NCBI RefSeq assembly: GCF_001708405.1 | Contig: NZ_CP012418.1 | Location: 1,240,001-1,304,000 of the forward strand | DNA: 64,000 bases | Direction: 5' to 3' | From: Kangiella sediminilitoris | GTDB lineage: Bacteria > Pseudomonadota > Gammaproteobacteria > Enterobacterales > Kangiellaceae | Shown: piece by piece, positions 42,119-51,418 of the stretch | How the letters are laid out: the number at the start of each line of letters is the position of its first letter | Numbering within the stretch: the stretch's first letter is position 1 | The notes under the pieces: model-generated | The model's database searches: none | Told to the model about the DNA's origin: nothing | Seen by the model: only the letters and a program-made list of their open reading frames with translations | Position numbers and translations under genes: made by a program

Positions 42119-43279
42119 TCAGGAAAGTTCTTCTAGCTTGGCTTTAAATGCTGGCTCTAATAGTTCTCGGCGCCAGCTGTTCCAAAAATGGTTTGGACGG
42201 GTTATAAAGCCCTGCTTTGTCTTAATGTAGTATTCTAACAGACGTTTACTGCTAATGGCTTCTTCTGGAATATCATTTTCTTTAGCGATAGTTGAAGCAA
42301 CAACTTTTAACGCTTTCAGTTTTTGCTTTGCTCCGGGAAGTTTATGAAAGGCAGGAATTGCCTCAGGCCATAAAGTCTTACTTTCTGCGTCAGCCTCAGC
42401 AATTAAATTTAATAGCTCCGCTCCATACTTACGAATGCTTCCTCTGTTACAACCAATTTTAAGAAGGAAACTGGTAGTTGGTTTTGATTCCATGCATATA
42501 TCTAGGAGATGGTGATCCCTAAATATAAATGTTTTTGGAATATCTTCTCGTCTGGCTAACTGTTCTCTCCAGGCTGCTACCTTACGTAACCTGTTTAACT
42601 GTGATGGCTTTAACTTAAAAGCACCTTTAACTTTAAGGTATGCATGTTCGAAATCCTCTAAATGAGTTATTGCCTGATAAATTGACTCAGTATCCTCAAG
42701 CACAAAGCCATAATGACCCTTTTCAAGCAAGCTCTCCCTAAGCTTATAAAAGCATGGAAGCAGGAACTGGACGTCTTGAGCAGCATAAACCTTCTGCTCT
42801 TCACTCAAGGGCCGCTTCAACCAGTCAGTTTTTGTATGCTCTTTATCAAGCGTCAACCCAAGCATCTGTTCAACCATATTTCCATAGCCCAGCATAGGGC
42901 CCAGCCCAACAAGTGCCGCTGCTATTTGTGTATCAAAAATTGAGTTTATCGGGAAGTTATAGGTATTGTGTAGAGCTTCAAGATCTTCACTGCAACTATG
43001 AAGAACTTTCAAAACTGAAGCATCTGATAAGACCTTCCCTAAAGCCGATAAATCTTTCAGTTGAAGAGGATCAAGGAGGTAAATTTCTTCACCGTCATAG
43101 ACCTGTATCAATGCCAGTTTGTGGAAAAAAGTGTTTGTCCTGTCAAACTCGGTGTCCAAGGCCAAAACCTCCTGCTCTAGCCAGGACTGACACAACTCTT
43201 CTAGACGAGCTTCACTAGTTACCTTCTCAACGGCAACTAACTCTGAATGATGGTCTAACTCGAATCTATGCAAATTCAC
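42119..43279 (-). CDS. rnd: Ribonuclease D
   Basis: A 386-residue 3'-to-5' exoribonuclease that trims tRNA and other RNA 3' ends. The DEDD exonuclease core starts with LDTEFDRTNTF (Asp42, Glu44), continues with VLHSCSEDLEAL and ends with the AAQDVQFLLPCF motif near residue 168. Two HRDC domains fill the C-terminal half (about 210-290 and 300-380). fadD ends immediately before its start on the same strand. Confidence 0.95.
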   Translation of the reverse strand: MNLHRFELDHHSELVAVEKVTSEARLEELCQSWLEQEVLALDTEFDRTNTFFHKLALIQVYDGEEIYLLDPLQLKDLSALGKVLSDASVLKVLHSCSEDLEALHNTYNFPINSIFDTQIAAALVGLGPMLGYGNMVEQMLGLTLDKEHTKTDWLKRPLSEEQKVYAAQDVQFLLPCFYKLRESLLEKGHYGFVLEDTESIYQAITHLEDFEHAYLKVKGAFKLKPSQLNRLRKVAAWREQLARREDIPKTFIFRDHHLLDICMESKPTTSFLLKIGCNRGSIRKYGAELLNLIAEADAESKTLWPEAIPAFHKLPGAKQKLKALKVVASTIAKENDIPEEAISSKRLLEYYIKTKQGFITRPNHFWNSWRRELLEPAFKAKLEELS

Positions 43280-44935
43280 CTACTTACGTAATTCCTTACG
43301 CAAAATTTTACCAACGTTGGATTTTGGGAGTTCGTCTCTAAACTCAACTTCTTTAGGTATTTTGTACCCAGTTAGATGTTCGCGACAATGTTTAATTAAT
43401 TCTTCTTCAGTTAACGAGGAATCTTTTTTTACAACTACGATCTTAACCACTTCTCCCTTTACATCATCAGGCTCGCCAACGGCCGCGACTTCAAGAACTC
43501 CTGGGTGTAGCGCTACGATGTCCTCAATTTCATTAGGGTATACATTAAATCCAGACACCAGAATCATGTCTTTTTTACGATCAACGATCTTTAAAAAACC
43601 TTCCTCGTTGATAACCGCCATATCTCCTGTAGCTAACCAACCATCCTGGAGTACCTCATCCGTTTCCTTCGGACGGCCCAGGTAACGCTCCATAACTTGT
43701 GGGCCTTTTACCCAAAGTTCTCCAGGCTCATCAAAACCAAGCTCTTTGCCATCGTCATCTCTAATCTGTACATCCGTAGATGGCACAGGCAATCCAATGG
43801 TGCCGTTATAGGCATCTAAGTCCAGAGGGTTCATGCTTACCACTGGTGAAGTTTCTGTCAGCCCATACCCCTCCAGTAAAGGAGTTCCTGTTAGTTTTTG
43901 CCACTCTTCAGCGACTGACTTTTGAACAGCCATACCGCCACCAACAGCCAGTTTTAGTTGTGAAAAGTCTAGTTGACGGAAGCTTTCCTGATTCAATAGC
44001 CCATTAAATAAAGTATTAACACCTGTAATGGTGGTAAACGGGTACGCACGAAGGTTTTTACAGAAGTCCTTCATATCACGAGGGTTGGTAATGTAGATGT
44101 TATGGCCTGCCGCTTTAGTGAACAGTAGACAGTTCACACACAATGAGAAAATATGGTACAGAGGTAATGCCGTAATAATGGTCTCTTGCCCCTCTTCCAA
44201 AAACGGCCCCATCCAGGCATGAGTCTGTAAAACATTAGCCACCATATTTTTATGGCTTAGGACGGCACCTTTTGCCACACCAGTAGTTCCTCCAGTATAT
44301 TGAAGGAAAGCAATATCACTCTGTGTTATTTCAACGGGTGAAAAGTTTTCAGCGGAGCCTTTTTTCATCGCGTCTACAAATGAGATAGCTCCCGGCAGAC
44401 TGACGCTTGGCACCATTTTCTTTATGTATTTAACTACAAAATTAACGATAAAGCGTTTCGGTTGTGAGCATATATCACCAACCTGAGTAACTATAATGTT
44501 ATCAAGCTCAACATCATCAATTGCTTCAGCTAAAGTGTCAGCGAAATTAGCTAAAATAACAATACTTTTGGCTCCGCTATCATTAAGCTGATGAGCCAGC
44601 TCTCTGGGAGTATAAAGAGGGTTCACATTAACTACGGCCAGCCCCGCTTTAAGGGCACCAAACAGAGCCACGGGATACTGCAAGAGATTTGGCATCATAA
44701 GAGCTATTTTATCACCCTTACTAAGGCCTAGAGTGTTTTGCAGGTAAGCGGCAAAATCTTTGGCCTTCTCTTCAAGTTCTCTGTAGCTTAAAGTGACTCC
44801 AAGATTAGTAACAGCAGGCCTATCACCATGGTTTTGAGCAGCTTCATCTAGAATTTCACTCAGGTTCGCATACTGATTAAAGTCAATGGTGTGCTGAACT
44901 TTTTTGGGATAATTTTTTAGCCAAACTTTTTCCAT
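43280..44935 (-). CDS. fadD: Long-chain fatty acid-CoA ligase FadD
   Basis: A 551-residue acyl-CoA synthetase that activates long-chain fatty acids with ATP and CoA. Motifs: [12 protein letters not shown] (AMP-binding P-loop), [37 protein letters not shown] and the C-terminal catalytic lysine in [15 protein letters not shown]. The ATG at 44935 gives [10 protein letters not shown], like E. coli FadD, and is preferred to an upstream in-frame start at 44980. Upstream lies a pair of 10-base direct repeats. Just before rnd, so rnd-ycgL-ycgN could receive read-through. Confidence 0.95.
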   Translation of the reverse strand: MEKVWLKNYPKKVQHTIDFNQYANLSEILDEAAQNHGDRPAVTNLGVTLSYRELEEKAKDFAAYLQNTLGLSKGDKIALMMPNLLQYPVALFGALKAGLAVVNVNPLYTPRELAHQLNDSGAKSIVILANFADTLAEAIDDVELDNIIVTQVGDICSQPKRFIVNFVVKYIKKMVPSVSLPGAISFVDAMKKGSAENFSPVEITQSDIAFLQYTGGTTGVAKGAVLSHKNMVANVLQTHAWMGPFLEEGQETIITALPLYHIFSLCVNCLLFTKAAGHNIYITNPRDMKDFCKNLRAYPFTTITGVNTLFNGLLNQESFRQLDFSQLKLAVGGGMAVQKSVAEEWQKLTGTPLLEGYGLTETSPVVSMNPLDLDAYNGTIGLPVPSTDVQIRDDDGKELGFDEPGELWVKGPQVMERYLGRPKETDEVLQDGWLATGDMAVINEEGFLKIVDRKKDMILVSGFNVYPNEIEDIVALHPGVLEVAAVGEPDDVKGEVVKIVVVKKDSSLTEEELIKHCREHLTGYKIPKEVEFRDELPKSNVGKILRKELRK

Positions 44936-44992
44936 GAAAAAACCTATTAGATATGCGAATGAATGATAAATGTTGGACAAGAAAATTACATG

Positions 44993-45036
44993 ATTCCGAC
45001 CTTTATCGCAACTATTCCGACCTCTTACGACTAGTT
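44993..45036 (-). promoter_or_regulatory. Direct repeats and FadR-like sequence upstream of fadD
   Basis: ATTCCGACCT occurs at 44993-45002 and 45014-45023, start to start 21 bp, i.e. two helical turns on one face of DNA. The second copy abuts 45020-45036, which on the minus strand reads AACTAGTCGTAAGAGGT, about 13 of 17 matches to an E. coli FadR operator form. Binding by a fatty-acid regulator is possible but unproven. Confidence 0.35.
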
Positions 45037-45912
45037 TGATTTATTTTGCTCATTTTTCGACCAAAAACCAATGATTTTTTCTGCTACAGCATCCGCAAAC
45101 TGCATATGCAAATGATGTCCACCCTCCATATCGACACGTTCAACTCTCTCCAGATATCCAAAGCGCTGCTCTATACCGGGATACTCATTAGATAAGCCAC
45201 CGCTAGCAAGAATAACCTGTACCGGGCATACAATATTACGCATTATCGCTTCCAGCTGTGGCTCGGTCAGTCTTAACCACGAGAGGTGCTTCAGGCGAGA
45301 GTCACTTGACCACTGATAGCCTTCCTCACATAAAGTGACACCACGCTCTATCAAGGGAAGTAGTATATCCACGGGTAGCTCTGATACCTGGGCTCTGGCT
45401 GTAGCCGCTGTTTTCAGATCTTTGAAGTAGCGCTTATTGCCACTTCTTTGTTTACGTTGTAACAGCGCCTTTTGTAGCTGAATTACCGTACCTTCGGGTG
45501 ACGAGACCAACGCTCCTAACGCATCAATCGAAACAATGCTTCCAACTTTATCGGGGAACACGCCGGCATATATTACCGAGAGTGCAGCACCCATTGAATG
45601 TGCTAAAAACTTTGGCTTTTCCAGCTTGAGTATATCTATGACAGAATCGATTACAGATATTCCAGACAGAAATTGATAGTCAGCTGCTGGGTGAAGGTGA
45701 TCAGACTGACCATGACCAGGGAACTCAATAGCTATCAGCCGGTAATTTGTGTCTTTTGTAAGCAAGGGAGCGAGGTAGTGGAAAGTTGCCGCATTGTCGA
45801 GCCAGCCATGCAAACAGAGCACAGGCTCCCCTTCAGGGTTACCCCATTCTATTACACTAACTTTACAGTGGTGGACTTCTAAGTGGTATTCTCTTTCAAA
45901 TTTAAAGTACAT
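45031..45912 (-). CDS. Alpha/beta hydrolase
   Basis: A 293-residue soluble hydrolase. [20 protein letters not shown] supplies the oxyanion-hole HG motif, [15 protein letters not shown] contains the nucleophilic Ser in the elbow (G/H-x-S-x-G variant HSMGA), and a late [13 protein letters not shown] supplies the catalytic His. A likely acid residue is the Asp/Glu before it (RVDMEGGHH). The cap region holds basic residues. Substrate unknown; similar proteins are annotated as serine hydrolases or esterases. Lies upstream of fadD on the same strand with 95 bases between. Confidence 0.88.
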   Translation of the reverse strand: MYFKFEREYHLEVHHCKVSVIEWGNPEGEPVLCLHGWLDNAATFHYLAPLLTKDTNYRLIAIEFPGHGQSDHLHPAADYQFLSGISVIDSVIDILKLEKPKFLAHSMGAALSVIYAGVFPDKVGSIVSIDALGALVSSPEGTVIQLQKALLQRKQRSGNKRYFKDLKTAATARAQVSELPVDILLPLIERGVTLCEEGYQWSSDSRLKHLSWLRLTEPQLEAIMRNIVCPVQVILASGGLSNEYPGIEQRFGYLERVERVDMEGGHHLHMQFADAVAEKIIGFWSKNEQNKSN

Positions 45913-45951
45913 TGATATCTACAACCTGTTTTTGGTTTTATGATAGCACAT

Positions 45952-45977
45952 AAAAAACGGGCCATTTACATGGCCCG
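45952..45977 (-). terminator. Terminator downstream of the MBL-fold gene
   Basis: On the minus strand CGGGCCAT (45977-45970) pairs with ATGGCCCG (45965-45958), four-base loop, followed by six T. The nearest upstream gene on this strand ends at 46172; the 195 bases between hold no supported gene. Confidence 0.9.
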
Positions 45978-46171
45978 GTATGAGAAAATTATACTCATCA
46001 AAGAGAAGTGACAATGACAACCAAGTAAACATATAAGCATCATATGCTGTATTTGCTACTTGTATAAAGTTTGAACAACATTCTCTCGATAAGTTCCGTA
46101 AAGTAAGGGATTTTTTCAGCCAAGGACTAAAAACAAATGTTAACAATATCCTGGGATTTAAAATCAATAAG

Positions 46172-47053
46172 TTACAAAGACAACTTATCAACGCTTTTTA
46201 AGGGTGACCCGGCAAAAAACTTGCCTTTTTCATTAATTGCAACGGTTCCCAAAGCGACTTCAGGGTCGTGTGTAAAAAAGACTCTACCATTATCTTCTTT
46301 AAGCGACTCAAGTAAGACTCTCTTTTCGTCAATCAAGCTTTCTGGATACCGGTCATAGCCCATTGTTATAGGCAAATGCATCCAAGGTGCACCAGGAATA
46401 AGGTCTGCCGCAAAAGCAACTGGACCTTCAGCAGTTTCGATTGTTGTAATAAGCATGCCTGGTGTATGGCCATTGGAAACATAAAAATGGTAATCAGGGC
46501 CTAGTAAGTCAGAACTATCAGTATCCACTAAATGTAGACGCCCGGTAGCTTCAAGTTTGTCCGTTAAACCTGGAATAAATGATGCACGATCTCTTGGGTG
46601 TGGATTACAAGCCCTCTCCCAAGCCTCCTTACCGATAATAAACTCGGCATTAGGGAATAGTAATTCTGACTCTTTCCCCTCTTGCCACTGTGTCAGAAGG
46701 CCGCCTGCATGATCAAAATGCATATGAGATAGGACCAGAATATCAATGTCCTCGTGGCTAAACCCTGCCTCCTTTAAAGAATACAACAATATATGCTCTG
46801 ACTCCTGCACACCATAACGATCGCGATACTTTGGCTCAAAGAAAGCGCCAATACCCGTCTCAAACAATATGGTTTTATCCCCATCGACAACCAGCATTGC
46901 TCGACAAACCAGATCAATACGGTTTAAATCATCGACATCAACCCATCGCTGCCACAATGCTTTAGGGGCATTTCCAAACATGGCTCCGCCATCCAGCTTT
47001 TGAGTATTGCCGTTGATGGAGTAAAAGGTTTTAGGTGTTGGTTGTTTTGACAT
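46172..47053 (-). CDS. MBL fold metallo-hydrolase
   Basis: A 293-residue metallo-beta-lactamase-fold enzyme. LSHMHFDHAGG gives His110, His112, Asp114 and His115; a further His sits in VSNGHTPGM and the bridging Asp in AFAADLIPG, and a last His in VFFTHDPEVA, a full dinuclear zinc set. The N-terminus resembles lactonase-type (AHL/phosphotriesterase-like) members, with FETGIG and KYRDRYGV, but the substrate cannot be fixed. Lies 10 bases after the transglutaminase-like gene stop. Confidence 0.9.
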   Translation of the reverse strand: MSKQPTPKTFYSINGNTQKLDGGAMFGNAPKALWQRWVDVDDLNRIDLVCRAMLVVDGDKTILFETGIGAFFEPKYRDRYGVQESEHILLYSLKEAGFSHEDIDILVLSHMHFDHAGGLLTQWQEGKESELLFPNAEFIIGKEAWERACNPHPRDRASFIPGLTDKLEATGRLHLVDTDSSDLLGPDYHFYVSNGHTPGMLITTIETAEGPVAFAADLIPGAPWMHLPITMGYDRYPESLIDEKRVLLESLKEDNGRVFFTHDPEVALGTVAINEKGKFFAGSPLKSVDKLSL

Positions 47054-47063
47054 AGAGATCCTG

Positions 47064-48473
47064 TCAGTTGGGTGATTGCTTATAGTCTAGCTTATCAATA
47101 CCAAAAACCAAGTCAGAAGCAGACTTTTCTTTTGAAATAGTCAATGGTAGGTGTGCCGGTGTAGTTTCATAGAGATTCCATGTGGGATCAACACCAACCC
47201 ACTCATCACCAATTAGAACCTCTACCCAGGAATGACCACCGAACCGTTGCTCATCGTCACCAAGATAAACATAGCCGTTAACCTGGCGTGCTGGAATTTT
47301 CTGTTGATTGAGTAAAGCCAGTAGCAGCTGTGTATACTCTGTACAGTCGCCATATCCATTAGATATCACCTCCTCCACTGTGAAATTAGTAGGAGTGGGC
47401 TGATAATAAAGATAATCATTAACAAAATTAACAAGCGCCTTGACCCTTCCCTCATAGGAAAATTTACCTAATGAAGCTTTGGTGGCCAAGCGTATAACAG
47501 GTGCACTGCTCTGATAAAATTGCCAGTCTTTGATTAACCCCTTATCTGCGAGGTATCTCTTCGCTTTAGATGCTACCAGAGTCTGGTTTTGTAACTGTAA
47601 GGTAGGATGCAGCTTTAACCAGTCTACGTTTCCTACAACTAGTGAATACGCAATGGAATCTAGTGCATTGATATCACCCAATGGCTGCTGCAGTCGTATA
47701 CCACTGGAAGCATATAAATCATCCTGCATTTCAGGGTTAAAACTCGGCTTTTCTGTTACACGAACTAACTCTATGCCTCTTAACCGATATTGCCTTTGAG
47801 TAATGCCCGAAACTGTGTAAGTTAGCCGGGTAGTATCTTTTGCTCCTGGGCCCTTGGCTCTCACAACATAGTGTGCATTCCGCTCCGAGGGACTCTTATG
47901 CAACTCATATTCCGCTGAATGTAGCTCTAAGCTGTATGGGTCAAGAACACTGACAGAAAGACTCTGTTCTGCTTCGGCTGGCTGTCTTTCAAGCCACTGT
48001 CGCAAAGCTAAATAGTCACTTAAGGTATAGTTTATTGATGGCTCTTTGAATGTTGATATTTGATTGTTACGAACTTGCTCTACTATTAAATCTCTACCAT
48101 TTTCAAAGGATGTGACACGTTTCAATCCAGGCTCGTGGACGATGGCTTTTCCTCTTTCAAGCCTGTACGGAGGTTCAGAGCTGAAGACTAAACTACTATT
48201 ATAAACGAACTTAAATCGCTTACCCCTGACTCTCCCTTCAAACAATTCTTTCTGATCAATCTCTACTTTGTCTTTATCTGTTTTAAGAACAGTTTTTGCC
48301 CAGCCAACCATCTGACCCTGCCAATTAATTTGCGACCACTCCGTAAATGGTTTAACGGTAGCAGGATCCCACAAACGAACATAGGTATTATAAGAGCTTA
48401 GCGCAAAGAAACATGCTGCTAAAAAACTCATTTTCAGCAGCATATTGAAACGATATTTAGCTGGTTGCTTCAT
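47064..48473 (-). CDS. Transglutaminase-like domain-containing protein
   Basis: A 469-residue protein with an N-terminal membrane/signal helix (about 10-30) and a large exported part. The first 300 residues have repeated strand-rich segments I do not recognise; residues 340-435 are a transglutaminase-like cysteine hydrolase core with Cys377 (GYGDCTEY), His414 (GGHSWVEV) and Asp429 (GVDPTWN), the full triad. The likely activity is a periplasmic protease or amidase rather than cross-linking. Overlaps the NhaC gene by 17 bases. Confidence 0.88.
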   Translation of the reverse strand: MKQPAKYRFNMLLKMSFLAACFFALSSYNTYVRLWDPATVKPFTEWSQINWQGQMVGWAKTVLKTDKDKVEIDQKELFEGRVRGKRFKFVYNSSLVFSSEPPYRLERGKAIVHEPGLKRVTSFENGRDLIVEQVRNNQISTFKEPSINYTLSDYLALRQWLERQPAEAEQSLSVSVLDPYSLELHSAEYELHKSPSERNAHYVVRAKGPGAKDTTRLTYTVSGITQRQYRLRGIELVRVTEKPSFNPEMQDDLYASSGIRLQQPLGDINALDSIAYSLVVGNVDWLKLHPTLQLQNQTLVASKAKRYLADKGLIKDWQFYQSSAPVIRLATKASLGKFSYEGRVKALVNFVNDYLYYQPTPTNFTVEEVISNGYGDCTEYTQLLLALLNQQKIPARQVNGYVYLGDDEQRFGGHSWVEVLIGDEWVGVDPTWNLYETTPAHLPLTISKEKSASDLVFGIDKLDYKQSPN

Positions 48474-50109
48474 CGCCTTCTATAGGAGAAATTTTGAAAT
48501 TAAACAAAGCATATATAAAAGATACCAGAGGTGTTAACAGGTTAAAATAACAATAAATCCAGTAAGCACCCGTAGCAACCCCTAACGTGCCGGCCATGTA
48601 AGCACCGCAAGTGTTCCAAGGGATTAAAGGCGAGGTAATTGTAGCCGAATCTTCAAGTGTCCTTGATAGATTCTTGGCATCCAGCCCTCTTCTTTTAAAT
48701 TCGGCTTTATACATCCTTCCCGGCAATACTATGGATATATACTGGTCCGCAGTTATGACATTCATACCAATACAGGTCGCTAGAACAGAACCAATTAAAG
48801 ACCCAGTTGATTTGGCCATGCCAATAACGGTTTTAATCAACTTATGCAGTAACCCTGTAACTTCCATCGCGGCCCCAAAACTCATGGCCGTAAAAATAAG
48901 GAATAAAGTGTTAAGCATACTCGCCATACCACCACGACTCAGAAGATTATCAAAACTGTCGTTACCCGTTGAGGCAGAAAAGCCACTAAACAAAGAAGTC
49001 CATGTGGCCGACAATGTTGTCATAAAATCACCTCGACTATAAACTCCAACAGAGTGATCTCCAAGCGTTAGCGTTTTGTCCTCTCCCTCTTGCAGCGTGA
49101 CCGTTTCAGTGTAGCTTTCATCTGTATACTTAAAAGCGATATCAAAGGTAACAGTCGTATTACCACTTTCTTCGACTACATAATCTGAGACAGAGCATTC
49201 ATACTGTGAAGAACGCTCACAGTCATAACGTCCATCGCCAACGAAGGTTTCGATAACTTTACTCTGGAACACAACGGCACAGATGCAACCCAATATCGCG
49301 CCAATAAGAATAGTCGCTACAGCAGGCACTTTCTTAAATGCCAGCACAAAAACAACTACCATCGGTACCAGAGTCCATAACGAAATATTGAAGTTATTAT
49401 CCAATAACTCAAGCGTACCCTGCAGGACTAATACTTGTTGCTCAGTATCGCTATTTAATCCCATTACCGTAAATATAATAAACGAAAGTAGTAGCGCCGG
49501 AGTCGTCGTCCAGACCATATGACGGATATGAGTGAATAGATCCGTACCAGTAACTGCTGGAGCTAAGTTAGTTGTATCAGATAGAGGTGACATCTTATCG
49601 CCAAAATAGGCACCGGAAATAATAGCACCAGCGGTTATTTCCATAGATAAGCCAAGCCCCTGCGATACACCAATAAGACCAATACCAACGGTACCAGCCG
49701 TGGTCCAGGAGCTACCAATACTTAAGGCAACCACGGCACAGATGGCACAGGTTGCCACATAGAAATACTCAGGCGATAGAAGCTGTAAACCATAATAAAT
49801 CATGGTCGGCACCGTACCCGATAAAATCCAGGCACCGATCAGTGCGCCTACCATTAATAAAATCAGCATGGCAGCCAGTGCGATACTGATTCCATCAACA
49901 ATACCCTTCTCTAGCTCTTTCCAGGTTTGTCCATTTTTCAGACCCACCAATAATGCTACAGCAGCAGCTAAAACTAGCGCTATCTGGTTAGCACCATAAG
50001 AGGAATCACTACCGTATAAGTAGACTGAAAAACCTAAAAGAATAACCAAAAAGACTACTGGCAATAAAGCCTGTAGCATACTGGGCTGTCGCACTGACGT
50101 ATCTGCCAT
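48457..50109 (-). CDS. NhaC family Na+/H+ antiporter (amino-acid antiporter-like)
   Basis: A 550-residue inner-membrane carrier of the NhaC group. About 11-12 membrane helices; GAYFGDKMSPLSDTTNLAPA (166-185) is the family's hallmark, and SLIGSVLATCIGMNVITADQYISIVLPG is a second conserved block. Residues 291-360 form an extra hydrophilic, strand-forming segment with Cys297 and Cys305, absent from ordinary NhaC proteins I know. Antiport of Na+ for protons or for an organic acid is inferred. The stop overlaps the transglutaminase-like gene. Confidence 0.9.
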   Translation of the reverse strand: MADTSVRQPSMLQALLPVVFLVILLGFSVYLYGSDSSYGANQIALVLAAAVALLVGLKNGQTWKELEKGIVDGISIALAAMLILLMVGALIGAWILSGTVPTMIYYGLQLLSPEYFYVATCAICAVVALSIGSSWTTAGTVGIGLIGVSQGLGLSMEITAGAIISGAYFGDKMSPLSDTTNLAPAVTGTDLFTHIRHMVWTTTPALLLSFIIFTVMGLNSDTEQQVLVLQGTLELLDNNFNISLWTLVPMVVVFVLAFKKVPAVATILIGAILGCICAVVFQSKVIETFVGDGRYDCERSSQYECSVSDYVVEESGNTTVTFDIAFKYTDESYTETVTLQEGEDKTLTLGDHSVGVYSRGDFMTTLSATWTSLFSGFSASTGNDSFDNLLSRGGMASMLNTLFLIFTAMSFGAAMEVTGLLHKLIKTVIGMAKSTGSLIGSVLATCIGMNVITADQYISIVLPGRMYKAEFKRRGLDAKNLSRTLEDSATITSPLIPWNTCGAYMAGTLGVATGAYWIYCYFNLLTPLVSFIYALFNFKISPIEGDEATS

Positions 50110-50118
50110 GAAAACCTC

Positions 50119-51396
50119 TTATTTCCTGTAAAATGTATTTTTATCGGTTGAAATATCTTTATAACGCTGCTCTAAGCGTTTGGCCCGTGTCATTAAGCTT
50201 TGAACTTTACCATCAATGATAACCACTTCTGGATAAGTCGTAACTTCAAATGGATCACCGCTCCACACTACTAATTCAGCTTTGAAGCCAGGCATCAATT
50301 TGCCGTAATTACTTGCTCCACCAAAAACTTTAGCTGGAGTACTTGTAAATGCAGCCAGAGCCTTATCATACGGCATGCCATATGCAACGGCATTGCCAGC
50401 AGCTTGACGAACATTATCAGCGTTATGAGTTGAGCCGTAGAACATTACATCAACTCCAGCTTTGTCCAACAAAGCCGCGTTATCATAACGTTGCCCAAGT
50501 GACTCAAAACTGCCAGGAATATTGTTCATTGGGTCGACCATGACCGGGACATTGGCTTCGGCAATTTTACCTGCCACTTTCCAGCCTTCAGCAACTCCCG
50601 ACAATACAAGGTTTAATTGATGGTCTTTAGCGAACGTTATAATCGTTAAGATATCGCTTGCACGATCAACGTTAACGACGAAAGGAATATCTCCCTTCAA
50701 CAAACTCGCAATTGCTTCCAAATCATCAATGCTGTAATCCAGCTCTCGATATTCGCCACGTTTAATTGCTTCAGCATTTTGCTGGTATTCTTTTGCCTGC
50801 GAAAAAGCGTTCTTTATTTCGTGCAGAGCGCTCGCTCGTGAACCTCCTGTTAAAGAGGATGCAAGCTCACCGTAAGTAGCAAAAACAGCAACATCACTTA
50901 GAATCAGCGAATCATACTCACCTGTTAGGTCCATGATAGCTCCATAACCTGCGAACAAGGATAAGCCATTGTATGGCTTGATTAATGTTCGCGTTACACC
51001 GCCAGCACGATTCATGGGTATAAGGGTTGATTTTGGATTAAACACATCGTCCACGCGAAAAGATGCGTTTAATTCAGTAAGCTGGTTTGCGGTATCGTTA
51101 GTTCCTTCAATGGCACTAATTTCTACAAGACCAATCTGGTTTGCCAGTGCAAAGATACCAGAAGTAACCTGCTTTCCTTCAGCATCGATAATTTTAGCAT
51201 TATCCGCTGAAAGGCCTTCCCCAATATTTTGGATCAAGCCATCCTTAATTAATATGTCTGCATCATCCAAAGTTGCAGCTGAAGTCATGGTATGAACTTT
51301 GGCATTCTTGATTAAAATTGTTTCAGCCTGAGCGCTGGTATCCAAAAAGATCGTAACCAGCGAAAGAACAGCCAAGCTTTTTAATAGTTTGCTCAT
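50119..51396 (-). CDS. Exported amidohydrolase-fold protein lacking metal ligands (probable pseudoenzyme)
   Basis: A 425-residue protein with a signal peptide (cleaved after AQA, residue 24) and the composite fold of amidohydrolases: an N-terminal strand region ILIKNAKVHTMTSAATLDDADILIKDG and a C-terminal GKLMPGFKAELVVWSGDPFE. But where active members have the HxH motif after TPGLIDVHSH, this one has TSGIFALANQIG (78-89); the later His and Asp ligands seen in its neighbour at 51419 are also replaced. It is therefore probably not a zinc hydrolase by itself. The ATG at 51396 (GAGGAG upstream) is preferred to a TTG at 51402. Next to the active paralog, with 22 bases between. Confidence 0.9.
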   Translation of the reverse strand: MSKLLKSLAVLSLVTIFLDTSAQAETILIKNAKVHTMTSAATLDDADILIKDGLIQNIGEGLSADNAKIIDAEGKQVTSGIFALANQIGLVEISAIEGTNDTANQLTELNASFRVDDVFNPKSTLIPMNRAGGVTRTLIKPYNGLSLFAGYGAIMDLTGEYDSLILSDVAVFATYGELASSLTGGSRASALHEIKNAFSQAKEYQQNAEAIKRGEYRELDYSIDDLEAIASLLKGDIPFVVNVDRASDILTIITFAKDHQLNLVLSGVAEGWKVAGKIAEANVPVMVDPMNNIPGSFESLGQRYDNAALLDKAGVDVMFYGSTHNADNVRQAAGNAVAYGMPYDKALAAFTSTPAKVFGGASNYGKLMPGFKAELVVWSGDPFEVTTYPEVVIIDGKVQSLMTRAKRLEQRYKDISTDKNTFYRK

Positions 51397-51418
51397 GATC
51401 AAATTCTCCTCTGGTTAA

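Noticed and set aside
45919-46191. Minus-strand open frame of 90 codons between the hydrolase and MBL genes
   Set aside because: No ribosome-binding site or family resemblance, and it spans a strong terminator hairpin.
48611-49042. Plus-strand open frame of 143 codons opposite NhaC
   Set aside because: Mirror of a membrane-protein gene; no supporting motif or start signal.
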